From: Odoribacter sp036657595
Lineage (GTDB): Bacteria > Bacteroidota > Bacteroidia > Bacteroidales > Marinifilaceae
Assembly (NCBI GenBank): GCA_036657595.1
Contig: JAVXFZ010000048.1
Span: 1 to 19,389 of the forward strand
DNA length: 19,389 nt
Reading direction: 5' to 3'
Shown here one piece after another: positions 1-6,390 of the stretch. Within the stretch, counting starts at the first letter, position 1. Each line of letters starts with the position of its first letter. The notes beneath the pieces were generated by a model. The model saw only the letters and a program-made list of their open reading frames with translations. It was not told where the DNA came from and did no database searches. The translations under genes and the position numbers were made by a program.

Positions 1-1
1 G

Positions 2-520
2 GAACAGGAAAAGCATTGGCACGCGGTGTTTACGGCTTCACGGGCGGAGAAGAAGGTGAGGGAGAGGTTGAGAGAAGAGGGCGTGGAGTGTTTTTTGCCG
101 GTACAGACGGTGGTGAGGCAGTGGACGTATAGGAAGTCGCGGGTGGAGGTGCCGGTGATTGCGGGGATGATTTTTGTGCGGGTGACGAAGGTGGAGCGGG
201 TGAAGGTGTTGGAAACGAAGGGGGTGGTGATGTTTTTGCGATTGAGGGGAGAGAATGGACCGGCAGTGATCCCGGATAAGCAGATGAGGGAGTTCCGGTT
301 TTTATTGGATTTTTCGGAAGAGGCGGTGGAGGTGACGAATGAGAAGGTGGCGGTGGGGGATTTGGTGATAGTGGTGAAAGGGGCATTGAAGGGTTTGGAA
401 GGGGAGCTGGTGCGTTTGGGTGGGGATACGAAGGTGGTGGTGAGGATGGAGATGTTGGGGTGTGCGATGGTGAAGATTCCGGCGAGTTTTGTGGAAAGAA
501 TGTTGAAGATTGAAGTTTAG
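2..520 (+). CDS. NusG-like transcription antiterminator, UpxY type (5' end cut by window)
   Basis: This is a specialised paralogue of the elongation factor NusG, of the kind that binds RNA polymerase and lets it read through early termination in one long operon. The open frame runs to the left edge: upstream of the first possible GTG (26) it encodes EQEKHWHAV, which continues the typical NusG N-terminus (a W-x-A strand followed by RAEKKV), so the true start is outside the window. The NGN domain covers roughly the first 110 visible residues, with RAEKKV, CFLPVQ and the PVIAGMIFV strand. A C-terminal KOW domain follows, with VGDLVIVVKGALKGLEGELV. UpxY proteins normally head capsular polysaccharide operons, but the next genes are a small unknown protein and a CYTH protein, so the regulated operon is not visible here. 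The coding strand is extremely G-rich. The family call is firm; the UpxY subtype is inferred from NGN-KOW similarity and length. Confidence 0.85.
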   Translation, partial: EQEKHWHAVFTASRAEKKVRERLREEGVECFLPVQTVVRQWTYRKSRVEVPVIAGMIFVRVTKVERVKVLETKGVVMFLRLRGENGPAVIPDKQMREFRFLLDFSEEAVEVTNEKVAVGDLVIVVKGALKGLEGELVRLGGDTKVVVRMEMLGCAMVKIPASFVERMLKIEV

Positions 521-553
521 TATTGATTCGTTGATTTGTTTAGAGGAAAAAGG

Positions 554-1027
554 ATGAAAGAATATTCGGTTTGTTATGATCGGTTTTGCATCGGGAAGTT
601 TACCGTGAGTTGTGAAGATTGTGATGGGGTGGTGCCATTTGATGATTTGGGAGCTTTTGAGATGTATCTGTTGGGGATGTGGAGCGATGGGATGGTGGTG
701 ACGATGAAGGGCTATGACGAGAAGGCGGGTGAGAGTCGGTTTGTGTTGTTGATGCCTGACGGGAGCGAGCAGTTGATGTCGTATTCGAAGGAGAGGGGTT
801 TTGTGGTGGAGGCTTATCGAAATGCGGGGGAAGGGCGGTTTGCTTATTTGTTGGCATTTTTACAGGGATTGAAATATAGGGGGTATGAGGGATACGAGGA
901 GTATGAGGAGGGGATGATTTGTGGGGTGGTGAATGTTGGAGAGAAGTCGTTGACTTATTGCGGCAGGAATTTTGCAGAGGTGCAGGAGGATTTTGTCAGG
1001 GTGATAGAAGAGGTGCTTGATGTTTAA
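554..1027 (+). CDS. Unknown protein with HicB-like C-terminal half
   Basis: 157 residues from the ATG at 554, which has a purine-rich AGAGGAAAAAGG stretch just upstream; a TTG 18 bases earlier in the same frame is less likely to be the start. Residues 1-100 (MKEYSVCYDR onward) contain several cysteines and match no family I recognise. Residues 105-157 resemble the HicB antitoxin fold: a YRGYEGYEEY strand, a second strand around GVVNVGEKSLTYCG, then a helix AEVQEDFVRVIEEVL, in the place where HicB proteins have a strand-strand-helix ending in a VEELxxAFxxAVDDYL-like helix. No HicA-like small toxin with a conserved GSHH motif lies on either side. It follows the NusG-like gene by 33 bases on the same strand, so they are probably co-transcribed, and a terminator follows at 1078. 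Function unknown; the HicB resemblance is by eye only. Confidence 0.7.
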   Translation: MKEYSVCYDRFCIGKFTVSCEDCDGVVPFDDLGAFEMYLLGMWSDGMVVTMKGYDEKAGESRFVLLMPDGSEQLMSYSKERGFVVEAYRNAGEGRFAYLLAFLQGLKYRGYEGYEEYEEGMICGVVNVGEKSLTYCGRNFAEVQEDFVRVIEEVLDV

Positions 1028-1077
1028 TTTATCCGTTTATTTGTTGAAAAAATAGGTGGTTTAATTGTAGAAGATAC

Positions 1078-1110
1078 TTCCCTTATCCGGTGGCGGATAG
1101 GGGAATTTTT
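1078..1110 (+). terminator. Rho-independent terminator after the HicB-like gene
   Basis: A 12-bp stem, TTCCCTTATCCG (1078-1089) against CGGATAGGGGAA (1094-1105), has one T-G wobble and a GTGG tetraloop and is followed directly by TTTTT. It lies 50 bases after the stop at 1027 and ends the NusG-like/HicB-like transcript. A weak -7-like TATATTTA at 1112-1119 directly after it could restart transcription for the CYTH gene. Confidence 0.75.
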
Positions 1111-1170
1111 GTATATTTAGGGCATCAAACGGATCACGGGGATGATGGTTGTAAATAATAGGTAGTAATT

Positions 1171-1638
1171 ATGGGACAGGAAGTTGAACGGAAATTTTTA
1201 GTGAACGGGGAGTTTAAATGTCAAGCATTCCGGTCGGAACGGATAATGCAGGGGTATCTTTCGTCGGTGCCGGAGCGGACGGTGAGGGTGAGGATTAGGG
1301 GAGAACGAGGGTATCTGACTATTAAAGGAAAGACGGGAGTGTCGGGGCTTAGTCGGTATGAGTGGGAAAAAGAGATTTCTGTGGAGGAGGCGAAGGAGTT
1401 GTTGCGGTTGAGCGAACCGGGAATGATTGATAAAACACGTTATTTGGTGGAAGTGGGGAAGCATATTTTTGAAGTCGATGAGTTTTATGGAGAAAATGAA
1501 GGCTTGGTTTTAGCGGAGATTGAGTTGGAATATGAGGAGGAGGCTTTTGAAAAGCCGGATTGGTTGGGACAGGAGGTGACCGGAGATTTACGATATTATA
1601 ATGCGGCTTTGACAAAGCATCCTTTTAAAGATTTTTGA
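1171..1638 (+). CDS. CYTH domain protein (triphosphate tunnel metalloenzyme family)
   Basis: 155 residues forming a single CYTH domain. The family hydrolyses inorganic triphosphate, thiamine triphosphate or similar substrates in an eight-stranded tunnel, using a divalent metal. The signature ExExK is at E4, E6, K8 (QEVERKFLV). The tunnel's basic residues appear as R39/R41 (RVRIRG), K52 (TIKGK) and R90 (IDKTRY); the acidic metal-binding side appears as D103/E104 and the alternating E116, E118, E120 (AEIELE). The length is that of short bacterial CYTH proteins without a C-terminal CHAD domain, close to small tripolyphosphatases. These are often annotated as class IV adenylate cyclase, but nothing here supports cyclase activity over phosphatase activity. 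It stands alone between a terminator and a convergent gene. Substrate not determined. Confidence 0.9.
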   Translation: MGQEVERKFLVNGEFKCQAFRSERIMQGYLSSVPERTVRVRIRGERGYLTIKGKTGVSGLSRYEWEKEISVEEAKELLRLSEPGMIDKTRYLVEVGKHIFEVDEFYGENEGLVLAEIELEYEEEAFEKPDWLGQEVTGDLRYYNAALTKHPFKDF

Positions 1639-1705
1639 AACTGTTATGCAATGTGACAAATACAGAAGAAGCTGTGAGAGGTGACGTTGCATAACGGTTT
1701 TTGTT
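1638..1705. terminator. Long-loop inverted repeat between convergent genes
   Basis: AAACTGTTATGCAA (1638-1651) pairs with TTGCATAACGGTTT (1687-1700) over 14 positions, with one wobble. The 35-base loop contains a small inner ACAG/CTGT pairing. The right arm runs into TTTTTGTTATTTT, giving a T-tract for the plus-strand CYTH transcript. It fills the gap between the convergent CYTH and CDGSH genes and touches both stop codons. The long loop makes it less certain as an intrinsic terminator than the other hairpins in the window. Confidence 0.4.
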
Positions 1706-2462
1706 ATTTTCCCTTTATTGCGTCCGGCAAAGGTAGTTGGTCGTTGAAATGATTAATGACGTGAGAGGAGTCGCAGAAGGGTTTGTTATTGGAAGCACCG
1801 CAACGGCAGAGGGTGACACGATTGCGCTGTTCGTAGGCTGTCCCGTCTGGACCGTTGATGGGAATGCCTCCTTGTATCCAAAGAGGACCGCTGCAATGTT
1901 CTTGCGGGTCTTCTATCAGTCCGATGGTCGGTTTCAAGGGTGGTTCGTAGAATGTTCCTTTTTGTTTATCCCATAATTTTAATCGTCCGGCAGGACAGTG
2001 TGTGCTTTCGTGTACAGCTAAATCGTGTGTTTGGGGGTCGTCTGAATTTTTTATCAATTCCCAGACTGAGCCTTTTGCCATACAGAAGCGGGTATGTGCG
2101 CAGTAGGTTGGATTGTCGGAGAGTTGTACGGTGGGACTGTCATATAAATCTGCTTTTTGAAGCAGTGGGACGTTGTCGGCAGTGAGTGTCGGATCCCATT
2201 TTGCCGTGTGATGTGAACCGTCACAATAGGGATGGTTTTTTGAATGTCCGCAGCGACATAAGGCAGTGGGCTCTTTATCTGTTTGAAATGAATGTCCTTT
2301 TGTGTATTGCCAAGGGGAATGTTCTTTGTTGAGTGTGATGATTTCCTGTTGTACCGTTGGTTGCCCGAATACGAGGTAGGGACCATTGGCGGTAATGTCA
2401 ATGTGATATTTGGGATCAGGTTTTGGTGTTCCCGGTTCGATGTGACGTATTTTTTCTTCCAT
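1704..2462 (-). CDS. CDGSH iron-sulfur domain protein with two CDGSH motifs
   Basis: 252 residues, no signal peptide, probably cytosolic. Two CDGSH-type 2Fe-2S motifs are visible (C-x-C-x2-S-x3-P-x-C-D-x-x-H): C69, C71, C80, H84 in CRCGHSKNHPYCDGSH, and C219, C221, C230, H234 in CRCGASNNKPFCDSSH, the second with Ser for the usual Gly. Between them lies a Cys/His-rich stretch (C121, C127, H151, H155, C156, C190), as in the divergent mono-cluster domain often found with tandem CDGSH motifs in bacteria. CDGSH proteins carry labile, redox-active clusters with three Cys and one His ligand and are linked to iron and redox handling; the specific role of this bacterial group is unknown. A hairpin sits three bases before the start codon (separate entry). 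It is followed upstream by the TPM/LemA cluster on the same strand with a 91-base gap. Confidence 0.9.
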   Translation of the reverse strand: MEEKIRHIEPGTPKPDPKYHIDITANGPYLVFGQPTVQQEIITLNKEHSPWQYTKGHSFQTDKEPTALCRCGHSKNHPYCDGSHHTAKWDPTLTADNVPLLQKADLYDSPTVQLSDNPTYCAHTRFCMAKGSVWELIKNSDDPQTHDLAVHESTHCPAGRLKLWDKQKGTFYEPPLKPTIGLIEDPQEHCSGPLWIQGGIPINGPDGTAYEQRNRVTLCRCGASNNKPFCDSSHVINHFNDQLPLPDAIKGK

Positions 2463-2464
2463 AT

Positions 2465-2501
2465 TCCGAAATTTGAGTTATTTGTATTATACTCTTTCGG
2501 A
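2465..2501 (-). promoter_or_regulatory. Hairpin immediately before the CDGSH start codon
   Basis: TCCGAAA (2465-2471) pairs with TTTCGGA (2495-2501), and GAGT (2475-2478) with ACTC (2491-2494), giving a 7-bp stem, a 3-base bulge and a 4-bp upper stem. On the minus strand the structure ends two or three bases before the ATG at 2462, so it would cover the ribosome-binding region. A -7-like TAACTTTC at 2514-2507 would place the mRNA 5' end close to the hairpin. No family of structured leader is recognised. Confidence 0.3.
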
Positions 2502-2553
2502 CATTTGAAAGTTATAGAAAGTATGGGGAAATCATCGGTTTATTCTATTTCTG

Positions 2554-3315
2554 TTACCAACTTCCGCTGGATCCTCCTCCTCCGAAGCTACCACCTCCGA
2601 ATCCACCAAAAGAACCGCTACCACTACTGAAAGAGCCGAAGTTACTACCTCCTCCTCCGAGACCTCCGATAAAGAAAGGAGGTACGCTTCCGCCGGCGTG
2701 GCTGCCGGTTGTGTAGCCCCGACGTTTGCGGACAAATACGGGGAGTAGGAAGATGATTAAGAAAGGAAGGACAATCCACGAGCCTCTTTTGTTGGAGCCT
2801 TTGCGGGCATATTGATCGGCGGTGTATTCACCTCCGGTGATTTTCATTAGGACATTGGTGGCGTTGTTGACACCGGCAAAGTAATTCCCTATTTGAAATA
2901 GGGGTATAATTTCGTTGCGTATGATGCGGGAGGCTATGGCGTCCGGTAAGACACCTTCAAGTCCATAACCAACGGCAATGGCTACTTGTCCTCTTTCGTC
3001 TTTACTTTTTGGTTTTATGAGCAACAGGATGCCATTGTCTTTTCCTTTTTGTCCAATCCCCCATTTCTCTGCCAGTTGTTGTGCGTAATCGTTGGGATCG
3101 TAGCCTTGTAGGGAAGGTATGGTGACAACAGCGATTTGGGTGGAAGAGGTGTCGTTGAAATGTCGGAGCTTTTGTTCTAATGCTTCTGTTTGTTGGGTAT
3201 CAAATAAGCCGGTGAAGTCATTGACAATCCGTTTGGGTTGCATTGGTTCCGGAAAGTCCTGCGCAAGAACGGTGAAGGTGAGGAATAAGGTTATGAGGGT
3301 GATCAGGTGTTTCAT
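2554..3315 (-). CDS. Secreted/membrane TPM domain protein with Gly-Ser-rich tail (YgcG-like)
   Basis: 253 residues. A signal peptide covers residues 1-18 with likely cleavage at VLA|QD. A TPM domain spans about 28-160 (opening with VNDFTGLF; TQIAVVTIPSL, then DNGILLLI and VGYGLEGVLPD, all typical). One membrane segment is at about 179-195 (SWIVLPFLIIFLLPVFV) followed by RKRR, and the C-terminal tail 204-253 is dominated by Gly, Ser and Phe, ending GGGGSSGSW. This is the architecture of YgcG-like proteins: an extracytoplasmic TPM domain anchored by one helix, with a flexible tail of unknown use. TPM domains occur in the thylakoid protein TLP18.3, and acid phosphatase activity has been reported for some members. 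It is the last gene of the lemA-TPM-TPM cluster, starting 17 bases after the previous stop. Confidence 0.9.
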   Translation of the reverse strand: MKHLITLITLFLTFTVLAQDFPEPMQPKRIVNDFTGLFDTQQTEALEQKLRHFNDTSSTQIAVVTIPSLQGYDPNDYAQQLAEKWGIGQKGKDNGILLLIKPKSKDERGQVAIAVGYGLEGVLPDAIASRIIRNEIIPLFQIGNYFAGVNNATNVLMKITGGEYTADQYARKGSNKRGSWIVLPFLIIFLLPVFVRKRRGYTTGSHAGGSVPPFFIGGLGGGGSNFGSFSSGSGSFGGFGGGSFGGGGSSGSW

Positions 3316-3332
3316 TTTGTAGGTTTGAGATA

Positions 3333-3785
3333 TTATTCCTTAAACGAAATGTCGTCGGATAGTTCGTTCACATCGTCCGACTGGTAGGGAAAATATGTTT
3401 TTAATTGCTTGCCTGCTGTGATGACCGCCTCGCAGACTCCTTCACAGATTTGATTGTTTTTAAATTTCTCTACCATATTGCTTTTGATGTCATCCCAAAA
3501 GTCTTTGGGGACTTTGGCATTGATTCCGGCATCTCCGAGTATCGCCAGCTTTTTATCTTCTAACGCGATGTAGATTAAGATTCCATTACGTAGTGCCGTT
3601 TTGTGCATTTTCAAGTCGGCAAATACCTGTGCAGCGCGATCGAGAATTTCTTTTGAAGTATGATTCTCGAAGTGTACGCGGATTTCTCCGGAAGAATCTT
3701 TTTCTGCCTGCTGGATGGCTGCCAAGATGGCAGCCTTTTGTTCTTGCGTGAAATATTTAGATGGCGACATTGTTTTTTGAATCAT
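3333..3785 (-). CDS. Cytosolic TPM domain protein
   Basis: 150 residues, one TPM domain without signal peptide or membrane segment. Typical parts are FTQEQKAAILAAIQQAEKDS at the N-terminus, GEIRVHFEN, the RNGILIYIALEDKKLAILGD core, and the INAKVPKDFWDDI segment. Its start codon overlaps the lemA stop by one base (TGATG, 3787-3783), which points to translational coupling; no Shine-Dalgarno sequence is seen, and M6 at 3770 is an alternative start. Pairing of a soluble and a secreted TPM protein behind lemA is a common arrangement in Bacteroidota. The biochemical role is unknown. Confidence 0.85.
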   Translation of the reverse strand: MIQKTMSPSKYFTQEQKAAILAAIQQAEKDSSGEIRVHFENHTSKEILDRAAQVFADLKMHKTALRNGILIYIALEDKKLAILGDAGINAKVPKDFWDDIKSNMVEKFKNNQICEGVCEAVITAGKQLKTYFPYQSDDVNELSDDISFKE

Positions 3786-4375
3786 CAGAATTCTACTTTT
3801 GGGGCATTTTCGGCTCCTGCATTGGCTTCAAAATAAGGTTTTACCGTGAAACTGAACATCCCTGCCAATATGTTTTGAGGAAATTGGCGGATATATGCAT
3901 TGTAGCTACGGGCTGTTTCATTGAATTTGCGACGTTCGACAGCAATTCGGTTTTCTGTCCCTTCTAATTGTGCTTGCAGGTCGAGGAAGTTTTGGTTGGC
4001 TTTTAAGTCCGGATAACTTTCAGAAATAGCCATCAGACGTGATAATGCGGATGATAATTCTCCTTGTACTTTATTTAGTTTTTGTAAGGAGGCTTCATCG
4101 AGATTGTCTACGTTGATTTGCATTTGTGTGGCTTTGGCGCGGGCATTGACCACTTCTGTCAGTGTATTCTCTTCGTGTGCGGCATAGCCTTTTACGGTGC
4201 TGACGAGATTGGGGATCAGATCCAATCGACGTTGGTATTGATTTTCTACGTTTGACCATTGTGCAGAAACTCCTTCGCTTCTGTTTACCATACCGTTGTA
4301 AGTTCCTTTGAACCAGAAAAAAATGCTGAGAATGATGACAGCAATAACAATTAAAATAATGTATCCTTTGTTCAT
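3785..4375 (-). CDS. lemA: LemA family protein
   Basis: 196 residues from the ATG at 4375 (MNKGYIILIV). An in-frame ATG at 4414 would add 13 polar residues before the membrane helix; the shorter start is preferred because LemA proteins normally begin with a short charged stretch and then the helix, and because a -7-like box lies inside the longer form. The N-terminal membrane helix covers about residues 4-22, followed by a long helical domain with the family signatures RRLDLIPNLVSTVKGYAAHE (49-68) and ANQNFLDLQAQLEGTENR (126-143), then AVERRKFNETARSYN. LemA was named from a Listeria antigen; its function is unknown, and it is thought to be an envelope-associated helical protein. It is the first gene of the lemA-TPM-TPM operon. 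Confidence 0.92.
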   Translation of the reverse strand: MNKGYIILIVIAVIILSIFFWFKGTYNGMVNRSEGVSAQWSNVENQYQRRLDLIPNLVSTVKGYAAHEENTLTEVVNARAKATQMQINVDNLDEASLQKLNKVQGELSSALSRLMAISESYPDLKANQNFLDLQAQLEGTENRIAVERRKFNETARSYNAYIRQFPQNILAGMFSFTVKPYFEANAGAENAPKVEF

Positions 4376-4401
4376 TTTATGATGGTTATTATTTACGGGG
4401 A

Positions 4402-4409
4402 TAAAGTTA
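4402..4409 (-). promoter_or_regulatory. Possible -7 element for lemA
   Basis: The minus strand reads TAACTTTA, one mismatch from the Bacteroides -7 consensus TAnnTTTG, about 27 bases upstream of the preferred lemA start. A TTCG 18 bases further upstream is a poor -33 match. Weak on its own. Confidence 0.25.
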
Positions 4410-4480
4410 ATCATTTAATGGTTTTACCGAAGTGATTTTGATAATTATTAAGTTTTTTGACGATAAACTTTACTTTGCGT

Positions 4481-6154
4481 TTATATTTTGTATTGCCGGG
4501 CTTTTTCTATCGCTTCGTGAATGTTGCTGCAAATATTTTCTTCTCCAATTTTGTCGGCAAATCCTGCTTTGGTGAGTACACTGTGTACTTGTTCGTTTAC
4601 ACCGGAAAGGATAATGCGAATCTTTTCTTTTTCTGAGAGACGATAGAGGCTTTCAAGATTATGAAGTCCGGTGGTATCCATAAATGGCACTTTTCGCATT
4701 CTAATGATTCGAATACGGGGCTTGTCACCGATGGTTTTCATACATTCGTCGAATTTGTTGGCAACACCGAAGAAGAACGGACCATCTATTTCGTATACTT
4801 CTACGCCTTTGGGAATGGTTAATTTTTCTTCTTCGTGGTAGATTTCACTTTCTTTGGAGAGATCTACTTCGTTTGTAGCTACTGAAATTTTGGTGGCTTC
4901 GCTCATTCGCTTCATAAAAAGGACCATTGCTAATAGTAATCCAACTTCAATAGCGATAGTCAGGTCGAAGATGACAGTGAGCAAGAATGTGGTTAGTAGG
5001 ACAATAACGTCTGATCGAGAGTTTTTGAGCAGTGATCGGAAGGTGCGCCATTCGCTCATATTGTAGGATACGATAATCAATACTCCTGCAAGGCAAGCCA
5101 TTGGTATGTGTTTGGTTAACGGACCGAGGAATAGCAGGATGAGGAGTAGGACAAAGGCGTGTATTAATCCGGCAACCGGTGTGCGTCCTCCATTATTGAT
5201 ATTCGTCATTGTACGGGCAATGGCACCGGTGGCGGGGATGCCGCCGAAGAATGGGGTGATGATGTTGGCGGCTCCTTGAGCAATTAATTCTGTGTTGGAA
5301 TTGTGTTTTTGTCCGGTGACACCGTCGGCAACGGTTGCCGATAGTAAGGATTCGATGGCTCCCAGTATGGCTATTGTGAAGGCTGTTGGAAGTAATAGTT
5401 TGATAGTGGTGATATTAAAAGCAAGTCCTACCGGAGATGGGAGGGAGGCATTGATTTCAAAACGATCGCCGATGGTTTCTAAGTTCTGTATGCCGAAATG
5501 GTAGCGAAGTAGGTAGCTAATAACTGTCATCACGAGGATGGCGATGAGTGAACCCGGTATTTTTTTGGAGAATTTAGGAGTAATCAAGATCAGAAGTACA
5601 CTGCCGATGCCTACACCTAATGATAATAAATTGGCTGTCCCGGCACTTTGTATGTAAGCGATCCATTTGGAAATAAAATCAGCGGGGACGGCTTCCATTG
5701 TTAGCCCGAACAGGTCTTTCATTTGGGTGGTGAAGATCGTGAGGGCGATGCCGCTGGTGAATCCTACGATAATGGGATAGGGGATGAAACGAATGATGGT
5801 GCCCAGTTTGAATACACCCATTAGTACAAGCATTATGCCCGCCATTACAGTGGCTATTGCCAAGCCTTCGATGCCAAATTGTTGGACGATGCCGTAGACG
5901 ATAACAATAAATGCTCCTGTGGGTCCACCGATTTGTACGGAACTGCCGCCGAGGAATGAAACGATAAATCCGGCGATGATGGCTGTGATAAGTCCTTTTT
6001 CCGGACTGACACCAGAGGCGATACCGAAGGCGATAGCTAATGGAAGGGCTACGATTCCAACGATGATTCCTGCCATTAAGTCGGCGAAGAATTTTTCTTT
6101 GTTGTAATGTTTCAACGCACTGAATAGTGTCGGTTGGAAGTCAAAATGTTTCAT
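4481..6154 (-). CDS. SulP family anion transporter with STAS domain
   Basis: 557 residues from the ATG at 6154 (MKHFDFQPTL). An upstream ATG at 6208 in frame is rejected because a good -7 promoter box (6184-6191) lies between the two. The SulP transport domain fills residues about 15-430 with many membrane helices; characteristic stretches are FFADLMAGIIVGIVALPLAIA at the start, PTGAFIV and GGIPATGAIARTMTNINNGG. A cytosolic STAS domain follows at 445-557, with the conserved loop MDTTG (492-496) where related anti-sigma antagonists carry the regulatory Ser/Thr. SulP proteins move sulfate, bicarbonate, chloride or dicarboxylates, by proton or sodium coupling or exchange. The substrate cannot be read from sequence. 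No carbonic anhydrase or sulfate-assimilation genes are nearby to help. The coding strand is C-rich, opposite to the neighbouring genes on the plus strand. Confidence 0.93.
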   Translation of the reverse strand: MKHFDFQPTLFSALKHYNKEKFFADLMAGIIVGIVALPLAIAFGIASGVSPEKGLITAIIAGFIVSFLGGSSVQIGGPTGAFIVIVYGIVQQFGIEGLAIATVMAGIMLVLMGVFKLGTIIRFIPYPIIVGFTSGIALTIFTTQMKDLFGLTMEAVPADFISKWIAYIQSAGTANLLSLGVGIGSVLLILITPKFSKKIPGSLIAILVMTVISYLLRYHFGIQNLETIGDRFEINASLPSPVGLAFNITTIKLLLPTAFTIAILGAIESLLSATVADGVTGQKHNSNTELIAQGAANIITPFFGGIPATGAIARTMTNINNGGRTPVAGLIHAFVLLLILLFLGPLTKHIPMACLAGVLIIVSYNMSEWRTFRSLLKNSRSDVIVLLTTFLLTVIFDLTIAIEVGLLLAMVLFMKRMSEATKISVATNEVDLSKESEIYHEEEKLTIPKGVEVYEIDGPFFFGVANKFDECMKTIGDKPRIRIIRMRKVPFMDTTGLHNLESLYRLSEKEKIRIILSGVNEQVHSVLTKAGFADKIGEENICSNIHEAIEKARQYKI

Positions 6155-6183
6155 ATCTTTAGGCTTTGTGTCACTAAAGTTTG

Positions 6184-6215
6184 CAAAATTATAAAAAAAT
6201 AGAATCAATCCTAAA
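6184..6215 (-). promoter_or_regulatory. Promoter candidate for the SulP gene
   Basis: On the minus strand, TAATTTTG (6191-6184) is an exact TAnnTTTG -7 match and TTTA (6215-6212) is a near-match to the -33 TTTG, with 20 bases between them. The -7 box lies 30 bases upstream of the chosen SulP start, giving a leader of roughly 20-25 bases. Confidence 0.5.
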
Positions 6216-6357
6216 TTAGAAGGATAGTAATTTTTTTAGATAAGAAACAATATGTGACCGAAGAGTGCTTTAAAGACGGTTCTGTGGAAAGAGATTGTTT
6301 TTTACTTTGATTTGTGTAAACTTTCTCTACTTTCCTGTCTATTTTACGGAATTATTG

Positions 6358-6365
6358 TAAATTTG
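6358..6365 (+). promoter_or_regulatory. -7 element for the PurF-like/beta-galactosidase operon
   Basis: TAAATTTG exactly matches the Bacteroides TAnnTTTG element, 26 bases before the ATG at 6391. No clear TTTG is found at the expected -33 distance; TTTC at 6331-6334 is the closest but 23 bases away. Confidence 0.42.
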
Positions 6366-6390
6366 CCTCATAATCTCAATTTACTACAAT

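Noticed and set aside
30..386. 118-residue Pro/Ser-rich reading frame opposite the NusG-like gene
   Set aside because: It is the antisense of a very G-rich coding sequence; low-complexity Pro/Ser content is what such a strand must give, and the plus frame has clear NGN and KOW domains.
554..1027. Possible UpxZ, the usual partner of UpxY
   Set aside because: Length is similar, but the sequence lacks any UpxZ-like stretch I recognise and the C-terminal half looks like HicB instead.
2292..2630. Plus-strand 112-residue frame across the CDGSH start and TPM end
   Set aside because: It overlaps two well-supported minus genes and has no recognisable domain.
2532..2735. Minus-strand 67-residue frame rich in Ser, Val and Glu at the end of the secreted TPM gene
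   Set aside because: It is another frame of the Gly-Ser repeat tail; no family match and no separate ribosome-binding site.
4450..4470. AAGTTT/AAACTT hairpin after the SulP gene as its terminator
   Set aside because: Only six AT-rich pairs and no T-run following on the minus strand, so readthrough into lemA cannot be excluded but a terminator is not supported.
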